Assembly (NCBI GenBank): GCA_026125795.1
Contig: JAHCKM010000001.1
Location: forward strand, 2,074,600 to 2,138,599
DNA from: Burkholderiaceae bacterium
Lineage (GTDB): Bacteria; Pseudomonadota; Gammaproteobacteria; Burkholderiales; Burkholderiaceae_C
Direction of reading: 5' to 3'
DNA: 64,000 nucleotides
A program made the translations under genes and the position numbers. A model generated the notes under the pieces. The model searched no databases, was not told the origin of the DNA, and saw only the letters and a program-made list of their open reading frames with translations. This document shows positions 37,026 to 46,736 of this stretch, piece after piece. The first letter of the stretch is position 1, and every line of letters starts with the position of its first letter.

Positions 37026-38651
37026 ATGAGCTTGCCGTTCGATTTCAAGAGCCACTATGCCACGCCGCGCCGCCCGGTGTTTGCCCGCAACATCGTGTCG
37101 ACCTCGCATCCGCTCGGCGCACAGGCGGGATTGCGCATGCTGGCCAACGGCGGCAACGCGGTCGACGCGGCGATCGCCGCCGCCGCGGTGATGACGATGG
37201 TGGAGCCGTGCAGCAACGGCCTGGGCTCCGATGCGTTCTGCATCTTGTGGGACGGTCGGCAACTGCACGGCCTCAACGCCTCGGGGCCCGCGCCGGCGGC
37301 GTGGACACCGCAGTACTTCCGCGACAAGCTCGGTGCGGGTGCGGCCACGCCGCCGGCGCGCGGCTGGGATTCGGTGACCGTGCCGGGCGCCGTGGCCTCG
37401 TGGGTGGCATTGAGCGAGAAGTTCGGCAAGCTGCCGTTCGCCGACCTGCTGGCACCGGCCATCGACATCGCCGAACGCGGCTATGCGGTGCCCTTGATCG
37501 TGCAGCTCAAGTGGAAGCTCGCGCATGCGGTGAAGGAGCTGGTGTCGCAGCCGGGCTTTGCCGAGGTGTTCCTCCCCAAGGGCCGCATCCCGGAGGTCGG
37601 CGAGCTGATGCGCATGCCGGGCGCGGCGAAGGCCTTGCGCCTGATCGCCGATACAAAAGGTGGCGCGTTCTACGGTGGCGAGATCGCGCAGGCGATCGAG
37701 CGCCATGCCAGGTCGCACGGCGGCGCGATGCGCGCAACGGATCTCGCGGCCTACAAGCCCGAATGGGTGGAACCGATCGGCATCGACTACCACGGCTACC
37801 GGCTGCACGAGATCCCGCCCAATGGCCAGGGCATCGCGGCGCTGATGGCGCTGGGCATCCTCGAACACTTCAACATCGGCCAGATCGAGGTCGACAGTGT
37901 CGCCTCGCAGCACTTGCAGATCGAGGCGATGAAGCTCGCGTTCGCCGACGCGTACCGTTATGTGTCGGAGCCGTCGTCGATGACGGTGACGCCGGCGCAG
38001 ATGCTCGATCGCGACTACCTCAAGCAGCGCGCGAAGCTGATCGACCCCAAGCGCGCGCAGCGTTTCAGCGCCGGCACGCCACCCAAGGGCGGCACCATCT
38101 ACCTCACCGCGGCCGACGAGCGCGGCATGATGGTGAGCTTCATCCAGAGCAACTACATGGGCTTCGGCTCCGGCGTGGTGGTGCCCGAGTTCGGCATCAG
38201 CCTGCAGAACCGCGGCCACGGCTTTTCGCTCGACGCGCAAAGCCCCAACGTGGTGGCGCCGGGCAAGCGGCCCTTCCACACCATCATCCCCGCGTTCCTC
38301 ACCAAGGACGGCCAGGCACAGATGAGCTTTGGTGTGATGGGCGGCAACATGCAGCCACAAGGCCACTTGCAGACGCTGGTGCGCATGCTCGATCACAAGC
38401 AGGATCCGCAGGCGGCGTGCGACGCACCGCGCTGGCGCTTCGACTCGGGCATGAGCGTCGAGGTGGAGCCGGAGATGAAGCGCGAGACCGTGGCGGGGCT
38501 GATCGCGCTCGGCCACCAGATCGAGCCGCGTTTCGACAGCTACATGGATCTCGGCGCGGGGCAGTTCATTTGGCGTTTGGGTGATCCGGGTAGTGAAGGG
38601 TACGTCGCGGCGAGTGATTCGCGGCGCGACGGGTTGGCGGCTGGGTTCTGA
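37026..38651 (+). CDS. ggt: gamma-glutamyltransferase family protein
   Basis: A 541-residue Ntn-hydrolase. LANGGNAVDAAIAAAA and GLGSDAFCILW are the usual N-terminal blocks. The nucleophile Thr that would become the small-subunit N-terminus is at about 357 in PPKGGTIYLTAAD, where classical enzymes have TTH; the TIY form is found in the PGA/acylase-like subgroup. No signal peptide is visible, so it may be cytoplasmic, unlike E. coli Ggt. Substrate is uncertain: glutathione-type gamma-glutamyl amides or an acyl amide. Confidence 0.88.
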   Translation: MSLPFDFKSHYATPRRPVFARNIVSTSHPLGAQAGLRMLANGGNAVDAAIAAAAVMTMVEPCSNGLGSDAFCILWDGRQLHGLNASGPAPAAWTPQYFRDKLGAGAATPPARGWDSVTVPGAVASWVALSEKFGKLPFADLLAPAIDIAERGYAVPLIVQLKWKLAHAVKELVSQPGFAEVFLPKGRIPEVGELMRMPGAAKALRLIADTKGGAFYGGEIAQAIERHARSHGGAMRATDLAAYKPEWVEPIGIDYHGYRLHEIPPNGQGIAALMALGILEHFNIGQIEVDSVASQHLQIEAMKLAFADAYRYVSEPSSMTVTPAQMLDRDYLKQRAKLIDPKRAQRFSAGTPPKGGTIYLTAADERGMMVSFIQSNYMGFGSGVVVPEFGISLQNRGHGFSLDAQSPNVVAPGKRPFHTIIPAFLTKDGQAQMSFGVMGGNMQPQGHLQTLVRMLDHKQDPQAACDAPRWRFDSGMSVEVEPEMKRETVAGLIALGHQIEPRFDSYMDLGAGQFIWRLGDPGSEGYVAASDSRRDGLAAGF

Positions 38652-39262
38652 GGTGCCGTCGATAGCCGCCACCCAGCGGGACCCGATGGCGGTATCCCGT
38701 CCGAGCGCGGCGCGGCGCGGCGGGCGGTACCCGGGGCGGGCTCCTACTGGGTCGGTCGGCCCTGCGGGCCGACTGCGCTGCGGTGCTCCCATCACAAGGG
38801 CGGCTGCGATGCCACTCGCAAGCGGCGCTGAACGCGCCGCTGCTTCATGGCTTCTCGCCGGTCCGGCCCCTTCGGGTCCGGACTCCCCCTTGTGCTGGTC
38901 CGCTCCTCGCCGCCCCGCAAGTCGCCCACCCCGGATACCGCCCACCGCGCAGAGACGCTCGTGGTGCTCCTCGTGAAATACCTCGGTGGTGCGGCAAAGC
39001 TGGTCGGGTGTGCGCCGGCAGCGACATCTGCGGCGCCGAGGACCGCAGAGCGCATGGCCGGGCGCGCGCAGCGCGCGCTTCAACTTCTGACTCGCCGAGA
39101 CTGTTTGACCGGAGCGAACGCAGTGAGCGCAGGGAGTTTCTCGGCGGGCCATGCGACCGAGGACCGCAGGGAACCCCTCGCGCAGCGAGGGGCTGCCGCA
39201 GCCGAGCGCCGGCGCACACCCGGCCGCGGCTTTGCCCTGCTCGGTCTCGGCACGGGACTGAC
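38652..39262. other. 611-nt non-coding, hairpin-rich gap
   Basis: No convincing gene on either strand. It contains at least three perfect stems: GTCGGCCC-TGC-GGGCCGAC (38755-38773), an 8-bp AGCGGCGC/GCGCCGCT stem near 38822-38842 and CCCCTCGC-GCA-GCGAGGGG (39174-39192). Frames that stay open here give Arg/Ser/Pro-rich text of the sort repeatedly mis-annotated in Burkholderiales intergenic repeats. I read it as repetitive intergenic DNA that may carry the promoter of the monooxygenase gene. Confidence 0.6.
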
Positions 39263-40849
39263 ATGCTCGACGTACTGATCGTCGGCGCCGGCTTCGGCGG
39301 CCTCTACGCCTTGCACAAGCTGCGCAGCATCGGACTCAAGGTGCAAGCGGTGGACGCCGCCCCGAGCGTCGGCGGCACCTGGTACGCCAACCGCTACCCC
39401 GGCGCGCGCGTCGACATCCAGAGCCTCGAGTACTCGTATTCGTTTGACGAAGGTCTGCAGCAGGAATGGAGCTGGAGCGAGCGCTACGCCGCGCAGCCCG
39501 AGTTGCTGCGCTACGCCAACCACGTGGCGGATCGTTTTGACCTGCGCCGCGACATCGAGCTGAACACGCGCGTCGAGGCGGCGCACTTCGACGAGAGCTC
39601 CGGCCAGTGGTTGGTGCGCAGCACCGATGGCCGTCAATGGCGCACGCGCTTCGTCGTGATGGCCAACGGGCCGCTGTCGGCGCCCAACACGCCGGCCTTC
39701 GAAGGCTTGGCGGACTTTGAAGGCCGCGTGTTGCACTCGGCTGCCTGGCCGCACGAGCCGGTGGATTTCACCGGTCTCGACGTGGCCGTGATCGGCACCG
39801 GCTCGTCGGCCGTCCAGATCATCCCGATCGTCGCCGAGCAGGCGCGTTCGCTCACCGTGTTCCAGCGCACGCCGGCCTATGCGGTACCGGCCCACAACGG
39901 ACCGCTCGATCGCGACTGGGAGCGTCGCATCAAGGCCGACTACGCTGGCTTTCGCGCACGTAACCGCCAGATGCGATCGGGCTTCGGCAGCGAGCTGCAG
40001 CCGCATCCGTTGCCGGCGCTGCAGGTGAGCGATGCCGAGCGCGACGCGGTGTTCGAGCAGCGCTGGCAGGCGGGCGGCTTTGCGCTGCTGGGTGCATTCA
40101 CCGATCTGTTCACCGACTTGCGCGCCAACGAGCATGCCTGCGAGTTCGTGCGCCGCAAGATCCGCAGTATCGTGCGGAATCCCGCCGTCGCGGCGCGCCT
40201 GTGCCCCACGCACCCGATCGGCTGCAAGCGGCTGTGCGTCGACACCGGCTACTACGCCACCTACAACCGCGACAAAGTGACACTGGTCGACGTGAGCCAG
40301 GCGCCCATCGAGCGCATCACGCCGCACGGCCTGCTCACCGGCGGGCGTGAGTACAAGGCCGATCTGCTGGTGTTGGCCACCGGCTTCGATGCCTTCACCG
40401 GGCCGATGCAGCGCATCGACGTGCGCGGCCGCGGCGCGCTGAGCCTGCGCGACAAGTGGCGCGGCGGGCCGCTGAACTACCTCGGCCTCACGGTGGCCGG
40501 ATTCCCCAACCTGTTCAACCTCGTCGGTGCGGGCAGCACGTCGGCCTTCACCAGCGTGATCACGGCGATCGAGCACCATGTCGACTGGATCGCCGATTGC
40601 CTGCAGTGGCTCGATGCCCACGGCCACGAGACCATCGAGGCCAGCGAACCCGCCGAGGCGCAATGGGTGTCGCTGATGAACGCGATCGCGCAACAGACCA
40701 TCTTTCTCGGCTGCAACTCCTGGTACCTGGGCGCCAACATCCCCGGCAAGCCGCGCATGTTCATGCCGATGGCCGGTGGCTTTCCGATGTATGCCGAGCG
40801 CTGCGCGGCGGTGGCGCGCGATGGGTATGCCGGGTTCGTGATGCACTGA
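39263..40849 (+). CDS. flavin-containing monooxygenase, Baeyer-Villiger type
   Basis: A 528-residue FAD/NADPH enzyme. The FAD motif GAGFGG is at residues 8-13, the NADPH motif GTGSSA near 177-182 and the Baeyer-Villiger fingerprint FxGxxxHxxxWP is matched by FEGRVLHSAAWP (about 152-163). It would insert oxygen next to a ketone (cyclohexanone/steroid-type monooxygenases). No lactonase or ketone-pathway gene is adjacent, so the substrate is unknown. ATG 39263 starts directly with the Rossmann strand MLDVLIVG. Confidence 0.92.
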   Translation: MLDVLIVGAGFGGLYALHKLRSIGLKVQAVDAAPSVGGTWYANRYPGARVDIQSLEYSYSFDEGLQQEWSWSERYAAQPELLRYANHVADRFDLRRDIELNTRVEAAHFDESSGQWLVRSTDGRQWRTRFVVMANGPLSAPNTPAFEGLADFEGRVLHSAAWPHEPVDFTGLDVAVIGTGSSAVQIIPIVAEQARSLTVFQRTPAYAVPAHNGPLDRDWERRIKADYAGFRARNRQMRSGFGSELQPHPLPALQVSDAERDAVFEQRWQAGGFALLGAFTDLFTDLRANEHACEFVRRKIRSIVRNPAVAARLCPTHPIGCKRLCVDTGYYATYNRDKVTLVDVSQAPIERITPHGLLTGGREYKADLLVLATGFDAFTGPMQRIDVRGRGALSLRDKWRGGPLNYLGLTVAGFPNLFNLVGAGSTSAFTSVITAIEHHVDWIADCLQWLDAHGHETIEASEPAEAQWVSLMNAIAQQTIFLGCNSWYLGANIPGKPRMFMPMAGGFPMYAERCAAVARDGYAGFVMH

Positions 40850-40939
40850 CGCTCGCGCGGCCTTGTCCGCGCGAAGGCGATGCTTCAGGTGTTGCCCTTA
40901 TCATCGTCCGCACCTCCCACCACCGCGCCCTGCGTCTCA

Positions 40940-42151
40940 ATGAGATTGCGTTCATCGGCTGTTGTCGTTGTGATCGCGCTTGCGGGCTGTGGCGCGAAAG
41001 AGGGCGCCCCGGCCGCAGGCGGTGCGCCGCGGATGCCGCCCCCGCAGGTCGGCGTGGTCACGATGCAGCCGCGCACGCTGGCCTTGCGCACCGAGCTGCC
41101 CGGTCGCGTGGAGGCGCTGCGCGTCGCGCAGGTGCGCGCACGCGTCAACGGCGTGGTGCTCAAGCGCCTGTTCACCGAAGGCAGCGACGTCAAGGCCGGC
41201 CAGCCGCTGTTCCAGATCGACCCCGCGCCGTACCAGGCCGCGCTCGACGCGGCGCAGGCCACGCTGGCCAAGGCGCAGGCCAATCGTGCCATGGCCACCG
41301 AGCTGGCCACGCGCTACAAGCCGCTGGCCGAGGCCAAGGCGATCAGCGCGCAGGAATACATCAATGCAGAAAGTGCCCGCCGACAGGCCGAGGCCGACGT
41401 GGCGGCCGGCGAGGCCGCGGTGAAGACGGCCAGGCTCAACCTGGCGTACGCGCGCGTGACCGCACCGATTGGCGGGCGCATCGGGCGCGCCGCGGTCACC
41501 GAAGGTGCGCTGGTCAGCGCCGCCGAGGGCACGCTGCTGGCAACGATCCAGCAGGTGGGCACGGTGTACGTCAACTTCACGCAGCCCAACACCGAGGTAC
41601 TGCGCCTGCGCCGTGCTCTGGCCGACAAGCGGTTACGCCAGGTGGGCAACGGCGCCGCCGAGGTGCGCGTCGTGCTCGACGACGGCAGCGAGATGTCACG
41701 GCCCGGCAAGCTGTTGTTCACCGATCTGTCGGTCGATCCCACATCGGGCCAGGTGACGCTGCGCGCCGAGGTGCCCAACCCCGATGGCCTGCTGCTGCCC
41801 GGCCAGTACGTGCGCGTGCGCCTGGCGCAGGCCGAGCTGCCGCAGGCCCTGACGGTGCCGCAGCAGGCGGTCACGCGCGGCAACCAGGGCGATACGGTGT
41901 TGGTGGTCGGGCCCGACAACAAGCCGCAGCCGCGCACCATCAGGCTCGGCGCTGCGCAGGGCAACGACTGGATCGTGCTGGAAGGCCTCGCGGCCGGCGA
42001 GCGCGTGATCGTCGAGGGCTTCCAGAAGATGATGGTGCCCGGCGCGCCGGTCAACCCGGTGCCGTGGACGCCGCGTGCCGCGTCGGGCGTGAACGGCGCT
42101 GCATCGGGCGCGGCGCCGGCAGCGGCTGCGAGCAGCGGCCACAAGTCCTAG
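40940..42151 (+). CDS. acrA: RND efflux membrane-fusion lipoprotein (AcrA/MexA family)
   Basis: A 403-residue protein with a lipoprotein signal (MRLRSSAVVVVIALAGC, Cys17), a lipoyl-like segment (QVRARVNGVVLKRLFTEGSDVKAGQPLFQIDP) split by a coiled-coil hairpin (about 95-165) and a beta-barrel. It bridges the RND pump and outer-membrane channel encoded next. The RND gene begins 8 nt after its stop. An Ala/Ser-rich tail ends the protein. Confidence 0.93.
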   Translation: MRLRSSAVVVVIALAGCGAKEGAPAAGGAPRMPPPQVGVVTMQPRTLALRTELPGRVEALRVAQVRARVNGVVLKRLFTEGSDVKAGQPLFQIDPAPYQAALDAAQATLAKAQANRAMATELATRYKPLAEAKAISAQEYINAESARRQAEADVAAGEAAVKTARLNLAYARVTAPIGGRIGRAAVTEGALVSAAEGTLLATIQQVGTVYVNFTQPNTEVLRLRRALADKRLRQVGNGAAEVRVVLDDGSEMSRPGKLLFTDLSVDPTSGQVTLRAEVPNPDGLLLPGQYVRVRLAQAELPQALTVPQQAVTRGNQGDTVLVVGPDNKPQPRTIRLGAAQGNDWIVLEGLAAGERVIVEGFQKMMVPGAPVNPVPWTPRAASGVNGAASGAAPAAAASSGHKS

Positions 42152-42159
42152 GCTCGCGC

Positions 42160-45100
42160 ATGGCGCGCTTCTTCATCGACCGTCCGATCTTCGCGTGGGT
42201 GATCGCGTTGTTCCTGCTGGTGGCCGGAGGCGTGTCGATCAAGCTGCTGCCGATCGCGCAGTACCCGACGGTGGCGCCGCCGTCGATCAACGTCAGCGCG
42301 TTCTATCCCGGCGCGTCGGCGCAGACGCTCGAGGAGAGCGTGCTCAGCGTGATCGAGCAGGAGATGAACGGCTCGCCGGGGCTGATCTACATGGAGTCGG
42401 TGGCGCAGGCCAACGGCTCGGGCTCGATCACGCTCACCTTCGAGACCGGCACCGACCCGGCGCTGGCGCAGGTCGACGTGCAGAACCGGCTGAGCCGCGC
42501 GGCGCCGCGGCTGCCGGCGGCCGTCACGCAGCAGGGAGTGCGCGTCGACAAGGCGCGCGGCAACTTCCTGCTGTTCATCATCCTGTCGACCACCGACGGC
42601 TCCTATGACCCGGTGGCGCTCGGCGACTATGCGGCGCGCAACGTGGTGCCCGAGATCCAGCGCATCGCCGGCGTCGGCCAGGCGCAGCTGTTCGGCACCG
42701 AGCGCGCGATGCGCATCTGGATCGACCCGGCCAAGCTGGTGGGCTTCGGCCTCGGGGTCAGCGAGGTCAATGCGGCGATCCGCGCGCAGAACGCGCAGGT
42801 GTCCTCCGGCACGATGGGCGACCTGCCGATCGTGCAGGGCCAGCAGATCAGCGCCACCGTGGTCGTGAACGGCCAGCTCGACGACGCGGCGCAGTTCGGC
42901 AACATCGTGCTGCGTGCCAACACCGACGGCTCCACCGTGCGCCTGCGCGACGTGGCGCGCATCGAGCTGGGCGGCCAGAGCTACGCCACCTCGGCGCGCC
43001 TGAACGGCAATCCGTCCACCGGCATCGGCGTGCAGCTCGCGCCCACCGGCAATGCGCTGGCCACGGCCGATGCGATCCATGCGCGCATGGGCGAGCTCGC
43101 CAAGTACTTTCCCCAGGGGATGAAGTACGAGATCCCGTACGACAGCTCGCGTTTCATCCGCATCTCGATCGGTACCGTGGTCGAGACGCTGCTGGAGGCG
43201 ATGGCGCTGGTGTTCCTGGTGATGTTCATCTTCCTGCAGAGCTTTCGCTACACGCTGGTGCCCGCCATCGTGGTGCCGGTGGCGCTGATGGGCGCGTTCA
43301 CGCTGATGTTCGCGCTCGGCTTCACGATCAACGTGCTGACCATGTTCGCGATGGTGCTGGCGGTGGGCATCCTGGTCGACGACGCCATCGTGGTGATCGA
43401 GAACGTCGAGCGCATCATGAGCGAGGAGGGCCTGCCGCCGCGCGAGGCCACGCGCAAGGCGATGGGCCAGATCACCGCGGCCATCGTCGGCATCACCGTG
43501 ACGCTGGCGGCGGTGTTCGTGCCGATGGCGTTCTTCCCCGGCTCGGTGGGCAACATCTACCGCCAGTTCTCGCTGGTGATGGTGAGCTCGATGCTGTTCT
43601 CGGCGTTCCTCGCGCTGTCGCTCACGCCGGCGCTGTGCGCCACGCTGCTCAAGCCGGTGCCGGCCGGTCACCACCTGGAAAAGCGCGGCCCGTTCGGCTG
43701 GTTCAACCGCGGCTTCAAGAAGACCACCCACCGCTACGAGAGCGGCGTGGCCTGGATCCTGAAGCGCGTGGGCCGTACGATGGTGGTGTTCGTGCTGCTG
43801 GTGGCGCTGGTGGCGTGGATGTTCATGCGCCTGCCGGCGTCGTTCCTGCCCAACGAGGACCAGGGCTACCTGATCGTCAACGTGCAGCTGCCGCCGGGCG
43901 CCACGCAGGGCCGCACGCTGGCGGTGATGCAGCAAGTGGAAGGCTTCATGCTCAAGCAACCCGAGGTGCAGAGCATGGTCGCGGTGATGGGCTTCAGCTT
44001 CTCGGGCCAGGGCCAGAACGCCGGCTTGGCGTTCGTGCCGCTGAAGGACTGGAGCGAGCGCAAGGGCCCGGAGCACTCGTCGCAGGGCCTGGCAGGCCGC
44101 GCATTCGGTGCGCTGATGGGCGTGCGCGATGCCTTCATCTTCGCGCTCGCGCCGCCGTCGATCCCCGAGCTCGGCACCGCCACCGGCTTCAACTTCCGCC
44201 TGCAGGACCGCGGTGGCAACGGCCACGATGCGCTGCTGGCGGCGCGCAACCAGCTGCTTGGCATGGCCAGCCAGAGCAAGGTCATCACCGGCGTGCGGCC
44301 CGATGGCCTGGAAGACGCGCCGCAACTGCAGCTGGAGATCGATCGCGATCGCGCGGCCGCGCTCGGCGTGTCGTTCGACGCGGTGAACGCCGCGCTGTCC
44401 ACCGCGCTCGGCTCGGCCTACGTCAACGACTTTCCCAACCGCGGACGCCTGCAGCGCGTGGTCGTGCAGGCCGACGCGCCGGCGCGCATGCAGCCTGGCG
44501 ACCTGCTGCGCATCAACGTGATGAACGCGCAAGGCAAGCTGGTGCCGATGTCGGCCTTCGCCACCACGCGCTGGGTGGTGGGCCCGATGCAGACCGTGCG
44601 CTACAACGGCTACCCGGCGATGCGCATCGCGGGCGATGCCGCGCCGGGCCGCAGCACCGGCGAGGCAATGGCCGAGATGGAGCGCCTGGCCGCGCAGCTG
44701 CCGCCGGGCTTCGCCTTCGAGTGGACCGGCCTGTCGCGCGAAGAGAAGCTCGCCGGCGCGCAGACCACGGCGCTGATCGTGTTCTCGCTGCTGGCGGTGT
44801 TCCTGGCGCTGGCAGCGCTGTACGAAAGCTGGTCGATCCCGGTGGCGGTGCTGCTGGTGGTGCCGCTCGGCGTGTTGGGCGCGCTGCTCGGCGTGACGCT
44901 GCGCGGCATGCCGAACGACGTGTTCTTCAAGGTCGGCCTGATCGCGGTGATCGGCCTGTCGGCCAAGAACGCGATCCTGATCATCGAGTTCGCGAAAGAC
45001 CTGCACGCGCAGGGCAAGGGTCTGATCGAGGCCACGCTCGAGGCCTGCCACCTGCGCTTCCGCCCGATCCTGATGACGTCGATCGCCTTCATCTTCGGCG

Positions 45101-45327
45101 TGATGCCGCTGGTGCTCGCCTCGAGCGCCAGCGCCAACAGCCAGCGTGCCATCGGCACCGGCGTGATGGCCGGCATGATCAGCGCCACCGTGCTGGCGAT
45201 CTTCTTCGTGCCGGCCTTCTTCGTCTTCATCCGCCGCATCTTCAAAGGCAGCGAACGCCAGCGCAAGATCTACGCGCACGAGCTCGGCGGCGCGGCACCG
45301 GCCTCCAACGTGTCGGACAAGGAGTGA
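42160..45327 (+). CDS. acrB: RND multidrug efflux pump, HAE1 family (AcrB/MexB-like)
   Basis: A 1055-residue inner-membrane proton antiporter, normal length for AcrB. It starts MARFFIDRPIFAWVIALFL; the proton-relay pair Asp407-Asp408 is in GILVDDAIVVIENVER and the relay Lys is in GLSAKNAILIIEFAKD. Two periplasmic loops and twelve helices follow the standard plan. It exports hydrophobic compounds, perhaps including aromatic acids or solvents; no regulator gene is adjacent, so the inducer cannot be inferred. Confidence 0.96.
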   Translation: MARFFIDRPIFAWVIALFLLVAGGVSIKLLPIAQYPTVAPPSINVSAFYPGASAQTLEESVLSVIEQEMNGSPGLIYMESVAQANGSGSITLTFETGTDPALAQVDVQNRLSRAAPRLPAAVTQQGVRVDKARGNFLLFIILSTTDGSYDPVALGDYAARNVVPEIQRIAGVGQAQLFGTERAMRIWIDPAKLVGFGLGVSEVNAAIRAQNAQVSSGTMGDLPIVQGQQISATVVVNGQLDDAAQFGNIVLRANTDGSTVRLRDVARIELGGQSYATSARLNGNPSTGIGVQLAPTGNALATADAIHARMGELAKYFPQGMKYEIPYDSSRFIRISIGTVVETLLEAMALVFLVMFIFLQSFRYTLVPAIVVPVALMGAFTLMFALGFTINVLTMFAMVLAVGILVDDAIVVIENVERIMSEEGLPPREATRKAMGQITAAIVGITVTLAAVFVPMAFFPGSVGNIYRQFSLVMVSSMLFSAFLALSLTPALCATLLKPVPAGHHLEKRGPFGWFNRGFKKTTHRYESGVAWILKRVGRTMVVFVLLVALVAWMFMRLPASFLPNEDQGYLIVNVQLPPGATQGRTLAVMQQVEGFMLKQPEVQSMVAVMGFSFSGQGQNAGLAFVPLKDWSERKGPEHSSQGLAGRAFGALMGVRDAFIFALAPPSIPELGTATGFNFRLQDRGGNGHDALLAARNQLLGMASQSKVITGVRPDGLEDAPQLQLEIDRDRAAALGVSFDAVNAALSTALGSAYVNDFPNRGRLQRVVVQADAPARMQPGDLLRINVMNAQGKLVPMSAFATTRWVVGPMQTVRYNGYPAMRIAGDAAPGRSTGEAMAEMERLAAQLPPGFAFEWTGLSREEKLAGAQTTALIVFSLLAVFLALAALYESWSIPVAVLLVVPLGVLGALLGVTLRGMPNDVFFKVGLIAVIGLSAKNAILIIEFAKDLHAQGKGLIEATLEACHLRFRPILMTSIAFIFGVMPLVLASSASANSQRAIGTGVMAGMISATVLAIFFVPAFFVFIRRIFKGSERQRKIYAHELGGAAPASNVSDKE

Positions 45328-45328
45328 G

Positions 45329-46732
45329 ATGATGCGCCGGCTCGTTTCGCTCGCGGCATTGGGCTTGGGCGCCTGCACATCTTTGGCGCCCCAGTACGAA
45401 CGGCCGCCGCTGCCGGTGTCGGAGCGTTTCCCGCGCGCCGAGAACGCCGATGCCAACGCACCTTCGGTGTCCGACCTGCAATGGCGCGACGTGTTCGTCG
45501 ATGTGCGCCAGCGCCGACTGATCGAGCTGGCGTTGCAGAACAACCGCGACCTGCGCGTGGCGGCGTTCAACGTCGAACAGGCGCAGGCCCGCGCGCAGAT
45601 CCAGCGCGCGAGTCTGCTGCCCACGGTCGGCGCCGGCATCAGCGCGTCGCGCCAACCCCTGCCGGGCGGCGCGACGCAGGAGGTTTACAGCGCCGGCTTG
45701 CTGATGACGAGCTACGAGATCGACTTCTTCGGCCGCCTGCGCAACCTGAGCGACGCCGCGCAGAGCCAGGTGGTGGCGGCCGAACAAGGCCGGCGCACCG
45801 CGCAGATGAGTCTGGTGGCGGCCGTGGCGGCAAGCCACCTGGCGCTGCTGGCCGACGAGGAGCTGCTCAGGCTGACCCAGCAGACGCTCGACACGCGCAT
45901 CGAGTCGATGCGCCTGATCAAGCTGCGTTACGACAACGGCACCGCATCGGAGCTGGACTACCAGCTCGCACAATCGGTGGTGGCCAACGCGCGGGCCACG
46001 CTGCTGCAGTTGCAGCGCCAGCGCGAGCTCGACTTCAATGCGCTGGTGCTGCTCGTCGGTGCGCCGCTGCCTGCCGATCTGCCCGCGGGGGCCGACACGC
46101 TGGCATCGATGACGCCGTTTCCCGCGATGCCGGTGGGTCTGAGCGCCGACGTGCTGCAGCGCCGGCCCGACATCGCAGCGGCCGAGGCGCAGCTGATCGC
46201 CGCCAACTTCAACATCGGCGCCGCGCGCGCGGCGTTCTTTCCCAGCGTGACGCTGACCGCCAGCGCCGGCTCGGTGAGCGGCGAGTTGAACGGCCTGTTC
46301 AAAAGCGGCACCTGGGGCTGGGGCGCGGCACCGCAGCTGCTGCAGATCCTGTTCGACTCGGGGCGCAACGCCGCCAATGCGCGCCTGGCCGAGGCCACGC
46401 GCGACGCTGCGGTCGCGATGTACGACCGGGCGATCCAGAGTGCTTTCCGCGAAGTGGCCGATGCGCTGGCCGGGCGCGACACGCTCGGCGGGCAGACGCG
46501 CGCGCTGCAGGAGCAGACGGCGGCCGAGGCCGCGCGGTTGCGCGTGGCCGATCTGCGCTATCGCAACGGCGTGGCTTCGAGCCTCGATCTGCTCGATGCG
46601 CAGCGCTCATTGTTCGCGGTGCAGCAGCAGGCCGTGCTGGCGCAACTGGCACAGGCGCAGAACCAGGTGCTGCTGTACAAAGCCCTGGGCGGCGGCTGGA
46701 CCGACACCACCACCACATCATCAGCGAGGTGA
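45329..46732 (+). CDS. oprM: RND outer-membrane channel lipoprotein (OprM/NodT family)
   Basis: A 467-residue TolC-like lipoprotein (MMRRLVSLAALGLGAC, Cys16). The internal duplication of OprM-type factors is visible: YEIDFFGRLRNLSDAAQ with LRYDNGTASELDYQLAQ in the first half, and LFDSGRNAANARLAEA with LRYRNGVASSLDLLDAQRS in the second. ADVLQRRPDIAAAEAQLIAANFNIGAARAAFFP is the family hallmark. It starts one base after the pump's stop codon. Confidence 0.95.
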   Translation: MMRRLVSLAALGLGACTSLAPQYERPPLPVSERFPRAENADANAPSVSDLQWRDVFVDVRQRRLIELALQNNRDLRVAAFNVEQAQARAQIQRASLLPTVGAGISASRQPLPGGATQEVYSAGLLMTSYEIDFFGRLRNLSDAAQSQVVAAEQGRRTAQMSLVAAVAASHLALLADEELLRLTQQTLDTRIESMRLIKLRYDNGTASELDYQLAQSVVANARATLLQLQRQRELDFNALVLLVGAPLPADLPAGADTLASMTPFPAMPVGLSADVLQRRPDIAAAEAQLIAANFNIGAARAAFFPSVTLTASAGSVSGELNGLFKSGTWGWGAAPQLLQILFDSGRNAANARLAEATRDAAVAMYDRAIQSAFREVADALAGRDTLGGQTRALQEQTAAEAARLRVADLRYRNGVASSLDLLDAQRSLFAVQQQAVLAQLAQAQNQVLLYKALGGGWTDTTTTSSAR

Positions 46733-46736
46733 CACG

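Noticed and set aside
38845-39264. Minus-strand 139-codon frame in the ggt/monooxygenase gap
   Set aside because: Arg/Ser repeats with no Shine-Dalgarno and several hairpins; reads as translated intergenic repeat.
42148-45639. A very long open frame (over 1100 codons) antisense to the RND pump
   Set aside because: The translation is His/Arg/Gln-rich without domains and lies wholly opposite a certain gene. High GC at third positions keeps the antisense phase open.
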